64,000 nt of DNA from positions 1-64,000 of the forward strand of contig NZ_JAFIRD010000004.1 in NCBI RefSeq assembly GCF_017116825.1. Direction: 5' to 3'. The position numbers and the translations under genes were made by a program. Shown here one piece after another: positions 37,170-47,585 of this stretch (its first letter is position 1; every line of letters begins with the position of its first letter). The notes under the pieces are model-generated. The model was given only the letters and a program-made list of their open reading frames with translations, was not told the DNA's origin and ran no database searches. Source of the stretch: Mycoplasma enhydrae. GTDB lineage: Bacteria; Bacillota_I; Bacilli_A; Mycoplasmatales; Metamycoplasmataceae.

Positions 37170-38066
37170 ATGAAAAAAGTTATTGATGTTTCAAAAAGTG
37201 AATATTTATCTTTATTTTTAGGTAATCTTATTGTTAAAAAAGAACAAAGTAAGATTATTATTCCAATTAATGATATAGAAACAATTATTTTTGAAAATAA
37301 TCGAATGGCCATAAGCATTCCACTAATAAATGATTTAATTGAAAAAAAAGTGAATATTATTTTTTGCGATTATAAGCATATGCCAATAGCTCAAATAATT
37401 CCTTTTAATGGTTATTTTGATAACAAGGTTTTTGCTTCTCAACTTAGTTGAGATGACAAATACAAAGCAAAAACCTGACAATTAATTATTAAATTAAAAA
37501 TATTAAACTCGAAAAATTTAATTGAAAACTTAATTCCTGATGATATTAGCACAATTGAGAACTTAAGCAATTATTTTGAAGATGTTAAAATTATGGACTT
37601 ATCCAACCGAGAAGGACATGCTGCAAAAGTTTATTTTAAATCCATTTTTGGAAAAGATTTCATTCGAGAAAAAGAAAATGCTAATGATTATATAAATATA
37701 TATTTAAACTATGGATATAGTGTTTTAATGTCATATGTGAGCCGTTCTTTAGTTTCGAAAGGTTTTGATAATCGAATTAGTGTTTTTCATAAAAGTTTTA
37801 ATAATAACGTACCCCTAGCTTGTGATTTAGTAGAACCATTACGGTGCATTGTAGATAATCTTGTATATAAGTTTGTGCTTAAAAAGAATTCCAAAATAGA
37901 ATCAAATTTTAAAGACTATAAAGAAGAATTATTTTTATATTTGCAACAGCATATAGTTGTTAATAATAAGCAAATGAAAATTATTGATTATATTGATTAT
38001 TTAACTAAAGGTATACTAGAAAATAGGGATATAAAGGAATTGGCAATTGACTGAAGTTCAAAATAG
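37170..38066 (+). CDS. cas1: CRISPR adaptation integrase Cas1
   Basis: 298 residues. Start at 37170, six bases after GGAGG; an in-frame TTG at 37128 would run through the hairpin and lacks a site. Metal-binding residues lie in NREGHAAKVYF (Glu), VFHKSF (His) and ACDLVEPLR (Asp). With Cas2 it inserts new spacers next to the leader. Read through Trp TGA codons; its 3' end overlaps cas2 by 20 bases. Confidence 0.94.
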
Positions 38067-38376
38067 ATATATGAAAATAATAATTATGTACGATATTTCA
38101 ACTGAAAATGACAACTTACCTTTTTCTAATAAGTTTAGAAACTCATTAATTAAAATGGGTTACCACAGGATGCAATATTCAATATATGTCAAAACAATTG
38201 GTTTTCAAACAGTCTACAACTATGAAAAAGAAAGGCTTATGAAAATAATTCCACCAAAATCAAACGTGAGAGTTTTGTTGGTTACTGAAAAGCAATATGC
38301 TAATATTGACATTTTAATGGGAGAAAAATCAATAAATGAATATTATAATGACAAAGAAAGGTACATTGAATTATAA
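38047..38376 (+). CDS. cas2: CRISPR adaptation protein Cas2
   Basis: 109 residues with the TTG at 38047 as start, supported by AAGGAA seven bases upstream; an ATG at 38071 has no site, and type II Cas2 proteins often have a similar RYM lead. Ferredoxin-like fold with MYDISTENDN as first strand and MGYHRMQYSIYVK. Structural partner of Cas1. Overlaps cas1 and, by one base, csn2. Confidence 0.9.
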   Translation: MTEVQNRYMKIIIMYDISTENDNLPFSNKFRNSLIKMGYHRMQYSIYVKTIGFQTVYNYEKERLMKIIPPKSNVRVLLVTEKQYANIDILMGEKSINEYYNDKERYIEL

Positions 38377-39134
38377 TGCTGCAAATTAATAATTTAAAAA
38401 CAATAAGTCCGATCGAATATGAAGGTATATTTGTAATTGAGACAAATAACATTGATGAATTAATATCTAACTTTTATAAATATGAAATTAAAAATTTAAA
38501 AACTGTTTTTGAAATTGAAAATTCTGAAATTTCTATAAAGAATGCAATTATAGTATCACCATTAACAAAACTGGAAGAGCTATATAATTTATCTGCAAAA
38601 AACATACTAACTAAAATTATTTTAAATAACGAGAATCTTGATGTTCAAGCAATTTTTAACAATGATAAATTTTTAGAAGAAATTGACAAAATAAATGATT
38701 GAATTTCTGATGAATTTTTAACCATTAACATGGACAAAATTAAAATAATGAAAAATTTAATATCTTTGGATGATGAAAAGTTTATTAGTGAAAAAACATT
38801 TGAAAAATGACTAGGTAATTTTGAGTCAACTAATAAGCAATTAATAATATTAAAAGATTTTACAATACCATGTGCTACTTTAAACAAATATTTAAATAAG
38901 TTTAATTTTCTAGTAATAACTAATAATTTATTTTCAATTATTGAAAATCTTAATGAATTAGAGTGTTGCGCTTTTGAAAAACAATCTAATTTATATCAAT
39001 TTATTTCTACTGATTCCATAAAAATATGATTTGAAGATGAATATAATGTTAAAAACGTAAATTCTGAAAGAGTTCTTGAAGAGTTAAAAAACAATGAGTT
39101 TAAGCAAATAAAACTAAAAAAACAGTTAATTTAA
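38376..39134 (+). CDS. csn2: Csn2-like adaptation protein (type II-A)
   Basis: 252 residues, ATG overlapping the cas2 stop. Position at the end of a cas9-cas1-cas2 set and length match Csn2, the ring-shaped DNA-end-binding factor for spacer capture. Visible support is modest: mixed alpha/beta pattern, with IVSPLTKLEELYNLSAKNIL and LKDFTIPCATLNKYLNKF in the middle and end. The sequence is divergent and I see no Walker motif. Assigned mainly by context; it makes the system II-A rather than II-C. Confidence 0.7.
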
Positions 39135-39145
39135 TAAAAAAAGGC

Positions 39146-39176
39146 GTCAAATTGTTGAAAATTTCAATAATTTGAC
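39146..39176. promoter_or_regulatory. Palindrome abutting the first CRISPR repeat
   Basis: GTCAAATTGTTGAAA (39146-39160) pairs over 15 positions, with one G-T, with TTTCAATAATTTGAC, ending exactly one base before the first repeat. On the minus strand it is followed by GCC and seven T (39136-39142), which has the form of a terminator for antisense transcripts leaving the array. Only 42 bases separate csn2 from the array. Confidence 0.7.
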
Positions 39177-40864
39177 GTTTTAGTACTATACTATTTTTAA
39201 GCAATACAAAACTAGATAAAAAATTACCAACAACAGATTGAGGTTTTAGTACTATACTATTTTTAAGCAATACAAAACTTTTTCTATTTGTTTTTCTAAA
39301 GGGTCTTTGTTTTAGTACTATACTATTTTTAAGCAATACAAAACTATTAAAGTCATTAAAACTATTAACATAATGTTTTAGTACTATACTATTTTTAAGC
39401 AATACAAAACTTCTTTTGAATTTGTTTCAATCATCGGTTAGTTTTAGTACTATACTATTTTTAAGCAATACAAAACTAACTCCAATTTACTGAAATACTC
39501 TTTATCGTTTTAGTACTATACTATTTTTAAGCAATACAAAACATTTAATGACTTATGAAAACACAATAACAAGTTTTAGTACTATACTATTTTTAAGCAA
39601 TACAAAACTTACTTTCATCATAAACTACAGACATGCCAGTTTTAGTACTATACTATTTTTAAGCAATACAAAACATTATGGCTTGATCTGTTCTATCTGA
39701 ATTTGTTTTAGTACTATACTATTTTTAAGCAATACAAAACAGCAACAAATAGAGTTACAAAAATTAAAAGGTTTTAGTACTATACTATTTTTAAGCAATA
39801 CAAAACTGACTAGTATTAATGATATATATTTATGTAGTTTTAGTACTATACTATTTTTAAGCAATACAAAACAAAAAGTAGCAAAAAAATTATTACAAGT
39901 TAGTTTTAGTACTATACTATTTTTAAGCAATACAAAACATAATATAACAATTCAAAAAATGGATTATAGTTTTAGTACTATACTATTTTTAAGCAATACA
40001 AAACTAATGAAATGATTAATATATCTAAGATTTTTGTTTTAGTACTATACTATTTTTAAGCAATACAAAACATCATGATTGAATAAATGCTTTAACTTTT
40101 AGTTTTAGTACTATACTATTTTTAAGCAATACAAAACATAATATAACAATTCAAAAATCAGAATATAGTTTTAGTACTATACTATTTTTAAGCAATACAA
40201 AACTTAACCAGTCAAAGTTTGGTAATTCTTTGGGTTTTAGTACTATACTATTTTTAAGCAATACAAAACTTCTTTTGAATTTGTTTCAATCATCAGTTAG
40301 TTTTAGTACTATACTATTTTTAAGCAATACAAAACTAAAACCTAAGTATTATAATTTAGTGGTCGGTTTTAGTACTATACTATTTTTAAGCAATACAAAA
40401 CTTCAACAAAAATTGGCTATTTTGGTTATGAGTTTTAGTACTATACTATTTTTAAGCAATACAAAACTTAGAACCAGATATATGAGTAAATAAACTATGT
40501 TTTAGTACTATACTATTTTTAAGCAATACAAAACAAGAAATTACTTCTATACAACAGAATAAAAGTTTTAGTACTATACTATTTTTAAGCAATACAAAAC
40601 CATTGTCATAAATCAAAAACTTTAATCTTTGTTTTAGTACTATACTATTTTTAAGCAATACAAAACCAGGTTTTAGTAAATAGAATATATTTATTTGTTT
40701 TAGTACTATACTATTTTTAAGCAATACAAAACCTCTCTACCACTTATCACCAATCTTATTAAGTTTTAGTACTATACTATTTTTAAGCAATACAAAACTA
40801 ATATATATATCATGCCATCTGTTATCGTGTTTTAGTACTATACTATTTTTAAGCAATACAAAAC
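39177..40864 (+). CRISPR. CRISPR array, 26 repeats and 25 spacers
   Basis: The 36-base repeat begins GTTTTAGTACTATAC and ends AAGCAATACAAAAC. All 26 copies look identical, including the last. Spacers are 30 bases, except two of 31 (starting 40005 and 40468). The tracrRNA anti-repeat shows plus-strand transcription, toward the F1-like genes. Two pairs of spacers are related: 39411-39440 with 40270-40299 (one mismatch), and 39939-39968 with 40138-40167 (first 20 bases identical). No spacer was seen to match the rest of the window by eye. Confidence 0.98.
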
Positions 40865-40870
40865 CACTGT

Positions 40871-40903
40871 GTTTTGTATCTTAAATAATAATATGATTTA
40901 CTA
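40871..40903 (-). repeat. Degenerate inverted copy of the CRISPR repeat after the array
   Basis: Six bases after the last repeat, GTTTTGTAT-CTTAAA...TACTAA matches the reverse complement of the repeat in blocks of 9, 6 and 6 with small gaps. In plus-strand RNA it would fold back on the last repeat. The remainder of the gap to 41022 is AT-rich with no recognisable tracrRNA-like hairpins. Confidence 0.6.
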
Positions 40904-41022
40904 ATATATTATTAATCAATAGATAATTAACATATTAAATAATTATTTAATATAATTTAAAGGTATGTTTTAAATTAGCAGTAATTTATTATTGTTATAT
41001 TTTGAATTTAATTGAGGAACAA

Positions 41023-41517
41023 ATGAAAGATAAAGAGCATCAAAAATTTATTTCAAATAAGAATAAAATTTTGTTTTGATTGGAACAAAATTTAACTAAA
41101 GATAATTTTATAAATTTTAATAAATTGATTTCAACAATAATCTTAAAAAATTCATTAAATAAATCTTCATTAGAAGTTACAAGTTTTTTAGATAAACTAA
41201 AATCACTAGTTTCAAAATGTAGTGCAATCGAATATCAAGATTTTAAGGTTGAATTTGAAATAAATACTAAGTTTAGTAGTACTAAAAAAATACCATCAAT
41301 TCAAAAACTAAATCAATCCAAGAAATATGAATTACAATTAGAAGAAATCTACAATCAAGAAATTTTGAGCCTAATTAAAAATTACTATGTTGAATTTTTA
41401 CCAAATATTGTTCTTTATATAGCTAATGATTCATTAGAATATCGAATTTATATTATGTCTCAATATTTTGAAATTAAACAGGAAGGAAAAGAAAATGAGC
41501 ACAAGAAAAATAAATAA
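41023..41517 (+). CDS. Unknown protein upstream of F1-like ATPase genes
   Basis: 164 residues, start supported by TTGAGGAAC. Mostly helical and charged, with no signal peptide or motif that I recognise. Its 3' end overlaps the alpha-like gene by 23 bases, so the two are translationally coupled. It may be a stator or linker subunit of the F1-like complex. It does not resemble a gamma or epsilon subunit by eye. Confidence 0.65.
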
Positions 41518-43042
41518 TAATGAACCAAACCCAAGAGTTGTTTCTATATTTGGTTACATTATCGAAGTAGTAGGGGAATTCCCATATGAACAAGGCCAAC
41601 ACTTTGTTAGTACAAAAGACGATAGCATCAAAATGATTTTAATTAATTGTTCTACTGATCGGGCATTTTTATTAGCAAATAATGAAAACAAGGAAATTAA
41701 AATCAATGATACTATCTGTCCAACTAAGCGAAATGAAGTTTTTAGTTCTTTGGCACATTTTGGCAAGGTTATAGATATTTTTGGTAATGTAATATTGCCT
41801 TTTAAAGAAGAAATCAAAAAACAAAAAGATGATCCTCAAACACCAATTTTTAAATTGGCTCATGATTTAATGACAGTTAAAACTTTAAATGAGCAACTAT
41901 ATACAGGTTTTAGCTCAATTGATTTATTAATTCCTATAGGTAAAGGTCAACGTGAATTAATCATTGGTGATAGACAAACTGGTAAAACTCACATTGCCAT
42001 TAATGTAATTTTGAACCAAGCTAAAACTGATACAAAGTGTATATATGTAGCTATAGGCCAAAAGAAAGAAAGTATTTCTAGAATATATAGTGTTTTAGAA
42101 GAACACAATGCTTTAAAAAACACAATTATAATTGATGCTCCTTCAACAAGTGCATATGAACAATATTTAGCACCTTACATAGGTATGGCTCATGCTGAAA
42201 ATATTTCACTAACTGATGATGTTGTTATTATCTTCGATGATTTAACTAAACATGCCAATATTATTCGAGAAATAGCGCTGCTTACTGATAAACCTGTCGG
42301 CAAAGAAGCTATGCCAGGTGATTTATTCTTTGCTCATTCACAATTACTAGAAAGAGCAGGTTCTTTTGAAGGTCGTAAAACCATTACAGCTTTACCAATA
42401 ATTCAAACAATTGATGGTGATATCACAAGCTTAATTGCTTCTAATGTTATTTCAATTACAGATGGTCAAATCGTAACTAGTGCTGATTTATTTTCTCAAG
42501 GTATTTTACCTGCTATCAACATTAATTTATCAGTTTCAAGAACAGGATCTTCAGTACAAAATAGAATAATGTCAAAAGTGGCTTCAGAAGTAGCCAAAAC
42601 TTTTAAACAATATAAAAGACACCTAAAACTTGCCATGTTGGATTATGAACTAAATAAAGAAACAGCGGAATTGCTATACAAGGGCAAAATGATTGATAAA
42701 ATGTTTATCCAAAAAGGATATTCATTATATTCAAATAAATTTGTGCTATTAATGTCAAAATTAATTTCTTGAAAAATCTTACGTGGTATTAAGGATGACC
42801 GAAAAGCACTTAAATTTATTGATATCTTAGTTGAAACCAATGAAGAAGCTAAAAAGATATTTAATACAATTCAAACAAGCGATGATTATGATGATGAATT
42901 AGTAAAAGACTTTTTTGCTTATGCACTTCAACAATATTCTGATTATTTAAATTTAGGATGGCAAACTGATTATACAAATGAATTTGTGGAATTTAATAAC
43001 ATCTATTTAGAAAAAATAGCAAAAACCTTAGGAGATAAATAA
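41495..43042 (+). CDS. F1-like ATPase alpha-type subunit
   Basis: 515 residues; start at 41495 after CAGGAAGG. Walker A GDRQTGKT at residues 158-165, the IIFDDLTKHA strand, and the SVSRTGSSVQ segment that supplies the arginine finger in alpha subunits. The C-terminal region diverges from standard AtpA. Mollicutes carry extra F1-like alpha/beta sets in addition to the F1F0 synthase, sometimes tied to gliding or to MIB-MIP action. This copy lacks adjacent F0, delta, gamma or epsilon genes, so it is not the housekeeping operon. Stop overlaps the beta start by one base. Confidence 0.85.
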
Positions 43043-44418
43043 TGGGTAAAATAATAAAATTATGATCAGATATTGTTGAAATTAAATTTCCTAAAAACAG
43101 TTTGCCAGCAGTAAATCATTTGCTAACCACAAATGATGGCAAAACATATTTATTAGTTAAAAGAGTAATTGATGAAGAAACTGTAAGAGCTATTATTATT
43201 TATAGCTCTAAAGAAATTTGTATGACTGATAAAATAGTTAATACTAAAAAAAGTTTTATGGTTCCAGTAGGAATGAATTCAAAAAACAACATTTATTCTT
43301 TTGAAGGCAAACCCTTATTAGAAAATAAATTATCAATGCCTGAATATGTTGAAATGAACTCAACCATCAACAAAGACCGTTATTTAGATAATAAAATTGA
43401 AATAGTAGAAACAGGAATTAAAGCAATAGACTTTTTTATGCCAATTATTAAAGGATACAAACTTGGTATCTTTGGTGGTGCAGGAGTTGGTAAAACTGTT
43501 TTAATGAAGGAAATTATTTTTAATATTAATAAAGATTCTAAAAAGACATCTAACATTTTTATCGGTTCAGGTGAACGTTCACGTGAAGCCATTGAACTAT
43601 TCAATGAACTTGAATCATCTAAGTTAATGAAAAATTCTTCAATGTATATTTCAAAAATGAACGAATCTCCTGGTGCTCGTATGTCTATTGTGCCAATAGG
43701 AATTACTGCAGCAGAATATTTAAGAGACATTGAAAAAGAAGATGTTTTATTATTCATTGATAACATTTATCGTTTTGTGCAAGCTGAAAATGAAGTTAGT
43801 GCTTCATTAGGCAAAAAACCATCAGTGGGAGGATATCAATCTACTTTAGAAAGTGATATCGCTAATATTGAAAATAGATTATTTAAAAACAATAACGGTG
43901 CTATCACTTCTTTTCAAACCATATTCTTACCAATGGATGATTTAAGTGATCCATCAGCTGTAGCAGTATTTAACCACCTAGATGGAAATTTAGTTTTATC
44001 TCGTAATCAAACAGCAAAAAATATTTTCCCTGCTTTTGATCCACTTGCTAGTTCATCGCATTCGGTTGATGAAAAAATTATTGGTCAAAAACACTTTGAA
44101 GCTATAGTGGAAACCAAGCGAATTTTAAAAGCCTACAAGGACCTAGAAGATGTAATTATGATTTTAGGTTTTGATGAACTTGATGATCAATCTAAAAAAA
44201 CAGTTATCAAAGCTTTACAGCTTGAAAACTTCTTTACCCAAAACTTCTTTATGACTGAGCATTTTACTAAAGCTCCAGGAGTTTATGTTCCATTAAATGA
44301 AACAGTCAAATCCGTGAGAAGAATTTTAGATGGAAAATATTTAAAACAAAGCCCTGAAATTTTTGCTTATGTGGGCTCAAATTTAAAAATTCCAACAGAT
44401 GAAGAACTAGGTTTATAA
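43042..44418 (+). CDS. F1-like ATPase beta-type subunit
   Basis: 458 residues, slightly short against AtpD. Walker A GGAGVGKT at 145-152, the catalytic Glu in GSGERSREA, LLFIDNIYRF Walker B, and ILGFDELDDQ corresponding to the DELSEED lever region. These retained residues suggest it hydrolyses ATP. It probably forms a hexamer with the alpha-type subunit. What it drives is unknown: no rotor or membrane partner is encoded alongside. A terminator follows. Confidence 0.87.
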
Positions 44419-44420
44419 AT

Positions 44421-44440
44421 ATGCCTTAGGGCATTTTTTT
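44421..44440 (+). terminator. Terminator after the F1-like genes
   Basis: ATGCC-TTAG-GGCAT hairpin followed by seven T. Confidence 0.75.
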
Positions 44441-44462
44441 ATATTCAAGATTATTGGGTTAA

Positions 44463-44468
44463 TATAAT
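44463..44468 (+). promoter_or_regulatory. -10 box of the phosphoketolase gene
   Basis: TATAAT lies 49 bases before the start codon; the gene has a strong GGAGG site, so it is an independent, ordinary-leader unit. Confidence 0.45.
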
Positions 44469-44517
44469 GTAAAATTATTAATGCAAAAACATATTAAATA
44501 CTACTTTTGGAGGTATT

Positions 44518-46905
44518 ATGAAATCAAATAATAAATATAATGAAACTAAATATTTTGAATCAATGGATAAGTGATTTAGAGCGGCAAATTATCTAAGTGT
44601 TGCTCAAATTTATCTGAAAGATAATCCATTATTGCAAAAGAAATTAGAACCCAGTGATATTAAATTATATCCAATTGGACATTGAGGCACAATACCAGGA
44701 CAAAACTTTATATATTTACACTTAAATAGAGTTATCAAAAAATACAATCTTAACATGTTTTATATTGAAGGTCCAGGACATGGTGGACAAGTGATGATAT
44801 CTAATTCATATTTAGATGGTTCATACACTGAAATATATCCAGAAATAACTGAAGATATCGCTGGTTTGAAAAAAATGTGCAAAAGGTTTTCATTCCCCGG
44901 TGGAACAGCAAGTCATGCTGCGCCTGAAAGTCCAGGTTCTATACATGAAGGCGGAGAATTAGGATATGCTCTATCACACGCTACAGGAGCTATTTTAGAT
45001 AATCCTGACGTTATAGCTGCAACTGTTATTGGAGATGGAGAAGCTGAAACAGGTCCATTATGTTCCGGCTGATTTTCAAATTCATTTATTAATCCTGTTA
45101 ATGATGGTGTGGTTTTACCTATTTTGCATTTAAATGGTGGCAAAATATCAAACCCAACTTTATTATCAAGAAAACCTGAAAATGAAATTAAAGAGTATTT
45201 TAGAGGAATGGGTTGAGAGCCAATAGTTTTTAATTGATCTTCAAAGAAAACTAATATTGAAATCCATGAAGAAATGGCAACTTTAATGGATAAAGCCATT
45301 GAAAAAATTCTTGAAATCAAAAAAGAAGCCAAAAAACTAGGCGCTTCTAAAGTTAAAAGACCTACTTGACCAGTTTTAGTTGTTAGAACTCCAAAAGGCT
45401 GAACATGTCCTAAAGAATGAGATGGTCAAGCTATTGAAGGTAGTTTTAGAGCACACCAAGTACCATTACCAGTAAGTTATTTTAAAACTGAACATATTAA
45501 AGAACTTGAAAAATGATTAATGTCATATAAACCTAATGAATTATTTGATAAGCAAGGAAAAATAATACCTGAAATTAGACAATTAGCACCCACTGGTGAT
45601 TCTCGAATGGCAACTAATCCTATAACCAATGGAGGAATTAATCCAAGAGCTCTAAAACTTAGATCATGAAAAGATTTTGCTATTGATATTAAATATCCTG
45701 GAGCTTCAAAATCACAAGATATGGTTGAATTGGGAAAATACATGGCTGATGTTGTCTTAAAAAACCCAGATAATTTTAGAGTCTTTGGACCAGATGAAAC
45801 TAAATCAAATCGATTATTTGCTTTATTTGATGTAACCAAAAGACAATGACTAGAAGACTCTTCGGAAAAATATGATGAATGAGTTTCTACTGAAGGAAGA
45901 ATTATTGATTCACAATTAAGTGAACACCAAGCAGAAGGTTTTTTAGAAGGTTATGTACTAACCGGTAGACATGGTTTTTTTGCTTCGTATGAATCATTTT
46001 TACGTGTTGTAGATTCAATGATTACTCAGCACATGAAATGACTAAAAAAATCCTTAGAACTATCATGAAGAAAAGATTATCCTTCATTAAATATAATTGC
46101 AACTTCTACAGCATTTCAACAAGATCATAATGGTTATACACATCAAGATCCTGGTTTGTTGGGTCATTTAGCTGACAAGCGCCCAGAATTAATTCGTGAA
46201 TACTTGCCAGCGGATGCTAATACATTATTGGCAATTATGCAAAAATCTTTAACTGAAAGAAATGTTATTAACTTAATTGTAGCTTCAAAACAACCAAGGG
46301 AACAATTCTACAGTGTTGCTGAAGCTCAAGAACTAGTAGAAAAAGGTTATAAGGTTATTGATTGAGCTTCGAATACTAAAATTAATGAAGAACCAGATAT
46401 AGTATTCGTTTCATCAGGTGTTGAACCTAATTTAGAAACACTAGCTGCTATTTCTATTATTAATAATCATTTTTCAAATCTAAAAATTAGATACATTAAT
46501 GTCGTTGATTTGTTAAAACTAAGAGTACCGGAAATAGACCCACGTGGTTTAAGCCATGAAGAATTTGATAAAGCATTTACTAAAGATAAACCTATAGTTT
46601 TTGCATTTCATGGATATGAAGGTTTAATTAGAGATATTTTCTTTGAAAGACATAATCATAATTTAATAATTCATGGTTATAGAGAAAATGGAGATATTAC
46701 CACAAGTTTTGACATTAGACAATTAAGCCATATGGATAGGTTTCATATTGCTAAAGACGCAATTGCTAAATTATATGGTTCAAAACAACAAGAATTTTTA
46801 GATCTAATGGATAAAAAATTAGATGAACATCATAAATATATTCTAGAGCATGGATATGATATGCCAGAAGTTGTAGAATGAAAATGAAAAAACATTAACA
46901 AATAG
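44518..46905 (+). CDS. xfp: Xylulose-5-phosphate/fructose-6-phosphate phosphoketolase
   Basis: 795 residues, read through many Trp TGA codons. Family signatures: [30 protein letters not shown] and [10 protein letters not shown] (thiamine diphosphate site) in the N-terminal half, then [15 protein letters not shown] and [12 protein letters not shown]. Splits xylulose-5-phosphate (and often fructose-6-phosphate) with phosphate to acetyl phosphate and glyceraldehyde-3-phosphate; acetate kinase could then make ATP. Start after GGAGG. It stands alone. Confidence 0.95.
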
Positions 46906-46960
46906 CAAAATTTGGTAAAATATTACCTAGTTAATTAACTTATACTCAAAGGAGCATGCT

Positions 46961-47170
46961 ATGAAAAAAGAAATTCACCCAAAATATGCTGAAATTAAAG
47001 CTACATGTTCATCATGTAATTCAGAATTTAGTTTTGGTTCAACTGCTGAAAAAGTATCTCTAGATGTTTGCTCTAATTGTCATGCATTCTACACTGGAAA
47101 CCGTAGCGATGTTAAAGCTCGTGGACGTGTAGAAAGATTTAATAAGATATTAGAAAAATCAAAAAAATAG
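46961..47170 (+). CDS. rpmE: 50S ribosomal protein L31 (zinc form)
   Basis: 69 residues. [12 protein letters not shown] start with CSSC and CSNC pairs, the zinc-binding L31 type. [16 protein letters not shown] is the conserved C-terminal part. Bridges the two ribosomal subunits. Preceded by AAAGGAGC, followed by a terminator. Confidence 0.96.
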   Translation: MKKEIHPKYAEIKATCSSCNSEFSFGSTAEKVSLDVCSNCHAFYTGNRSDVKARGRVERFNKILEKSKK

Positions 47171-47196
47171 TGCTAATTAGCAGAGAAAAATAATTA

Positions 47197-47230
47197 AAAC
47201 TCAGAATGATTATTGTCATCTGAGTTTTTT
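47197..47230. terminator. Bidirectional terminator between rpmE and the peptide gene
   Basis: AAAACTCAGA and TCTGAGTTTTTT pair over ten bases around a 13-base loop. T tracts on both strands suit rpmE on the plus strand and the small gene on the minus strand. Confidence 0.8.
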
Positions 47231-47240
47231 GTTAATTTAG

Positions 47241-47489
47241 CTAAATACAATAATGGAAACCAACTTTAAAGCCACTTGAATTGTCTCCATCATCTCATTT
47301 AGCACTAAAACCATCTTTTGTTTTAATTTCACCTTTAGATGAGCCAACACTTCTAATGAGGCCCACAGTAGAAGTTAATGTTGACATAATTACTGGTAAA
47401 GCTGCTAATATAGAACCAATAATACCACTTATGGCAACTCCACCAACTAGTTCATCACATTCTTTCTTATTTAATTTTGTTAAGTTCAT
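47241..47489 (-). CDS. Candidate double-glycine leader peptide (bacteriocin-like)
   Basis: 82 residues when TGA is Trp. The N-terminus MNLTKLNKKECDELVGG fits double-glycine leaders cleaved by peptidase-containing ABC exporters: hydrophobic residues at Leu6 and Leu14, Glu at 13, and GG at 16-17. The predicted mature peptide of 65 residues opens with a hydrophobic, Gly/Ala/Ser-rich helix (VAISGIIGSILAALPVIM...) and ends hydrophilic with one Cys and FHYCI. This is the plan of pore-forming class II bacteriocins. A strong GGTGGAGGT site precedes it. No exporter or immunity gene is next to it; function is inferred. Confidence 0.6.
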
Positions 47490-47556
47490 TTATTTACCTC
47501 CACCTATATCTATAGCAATAATTTGCCATTTAATTATTAGTTTGAGAAAAAGATAA

Positions 47557-47585
47557 GAAAAACAGCCATTATATTTGGCTGTTAG
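47557..47585 (-). terminator. Terminator after lspA
   Basis: On the minus strand AACAGCCA pairs with TGGCTGTT, followed by TTTTTC; the stem contains the last codons and stop of lspA. Confidence 0.7.

Noticed and set aside
39100..40724. Reading frames of 80-100 residues across the CRISPR array on both strands, with repeated FVLLKNSIVLK or FSTILFLSNTK
   Set aside because: They are translations of the 36-base repeats and spacers; no ribosome binding site or codon pattern supports them.
39177..40864. Minus-strand transcription of the array from the AT-rich region after it
   Set aside because: The tracrRNA anti-repeat pairs with the plus-strand repeat, so functional crRNA must be plus-sense.
39177..40864. 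Promoters inside each repeat, as in Neisseria type II-C arrays
   Set aside because: Only a weak TACAAA is present at the 3' end of the repeat, without TG extension or -35; the locus is II-A by csn2.
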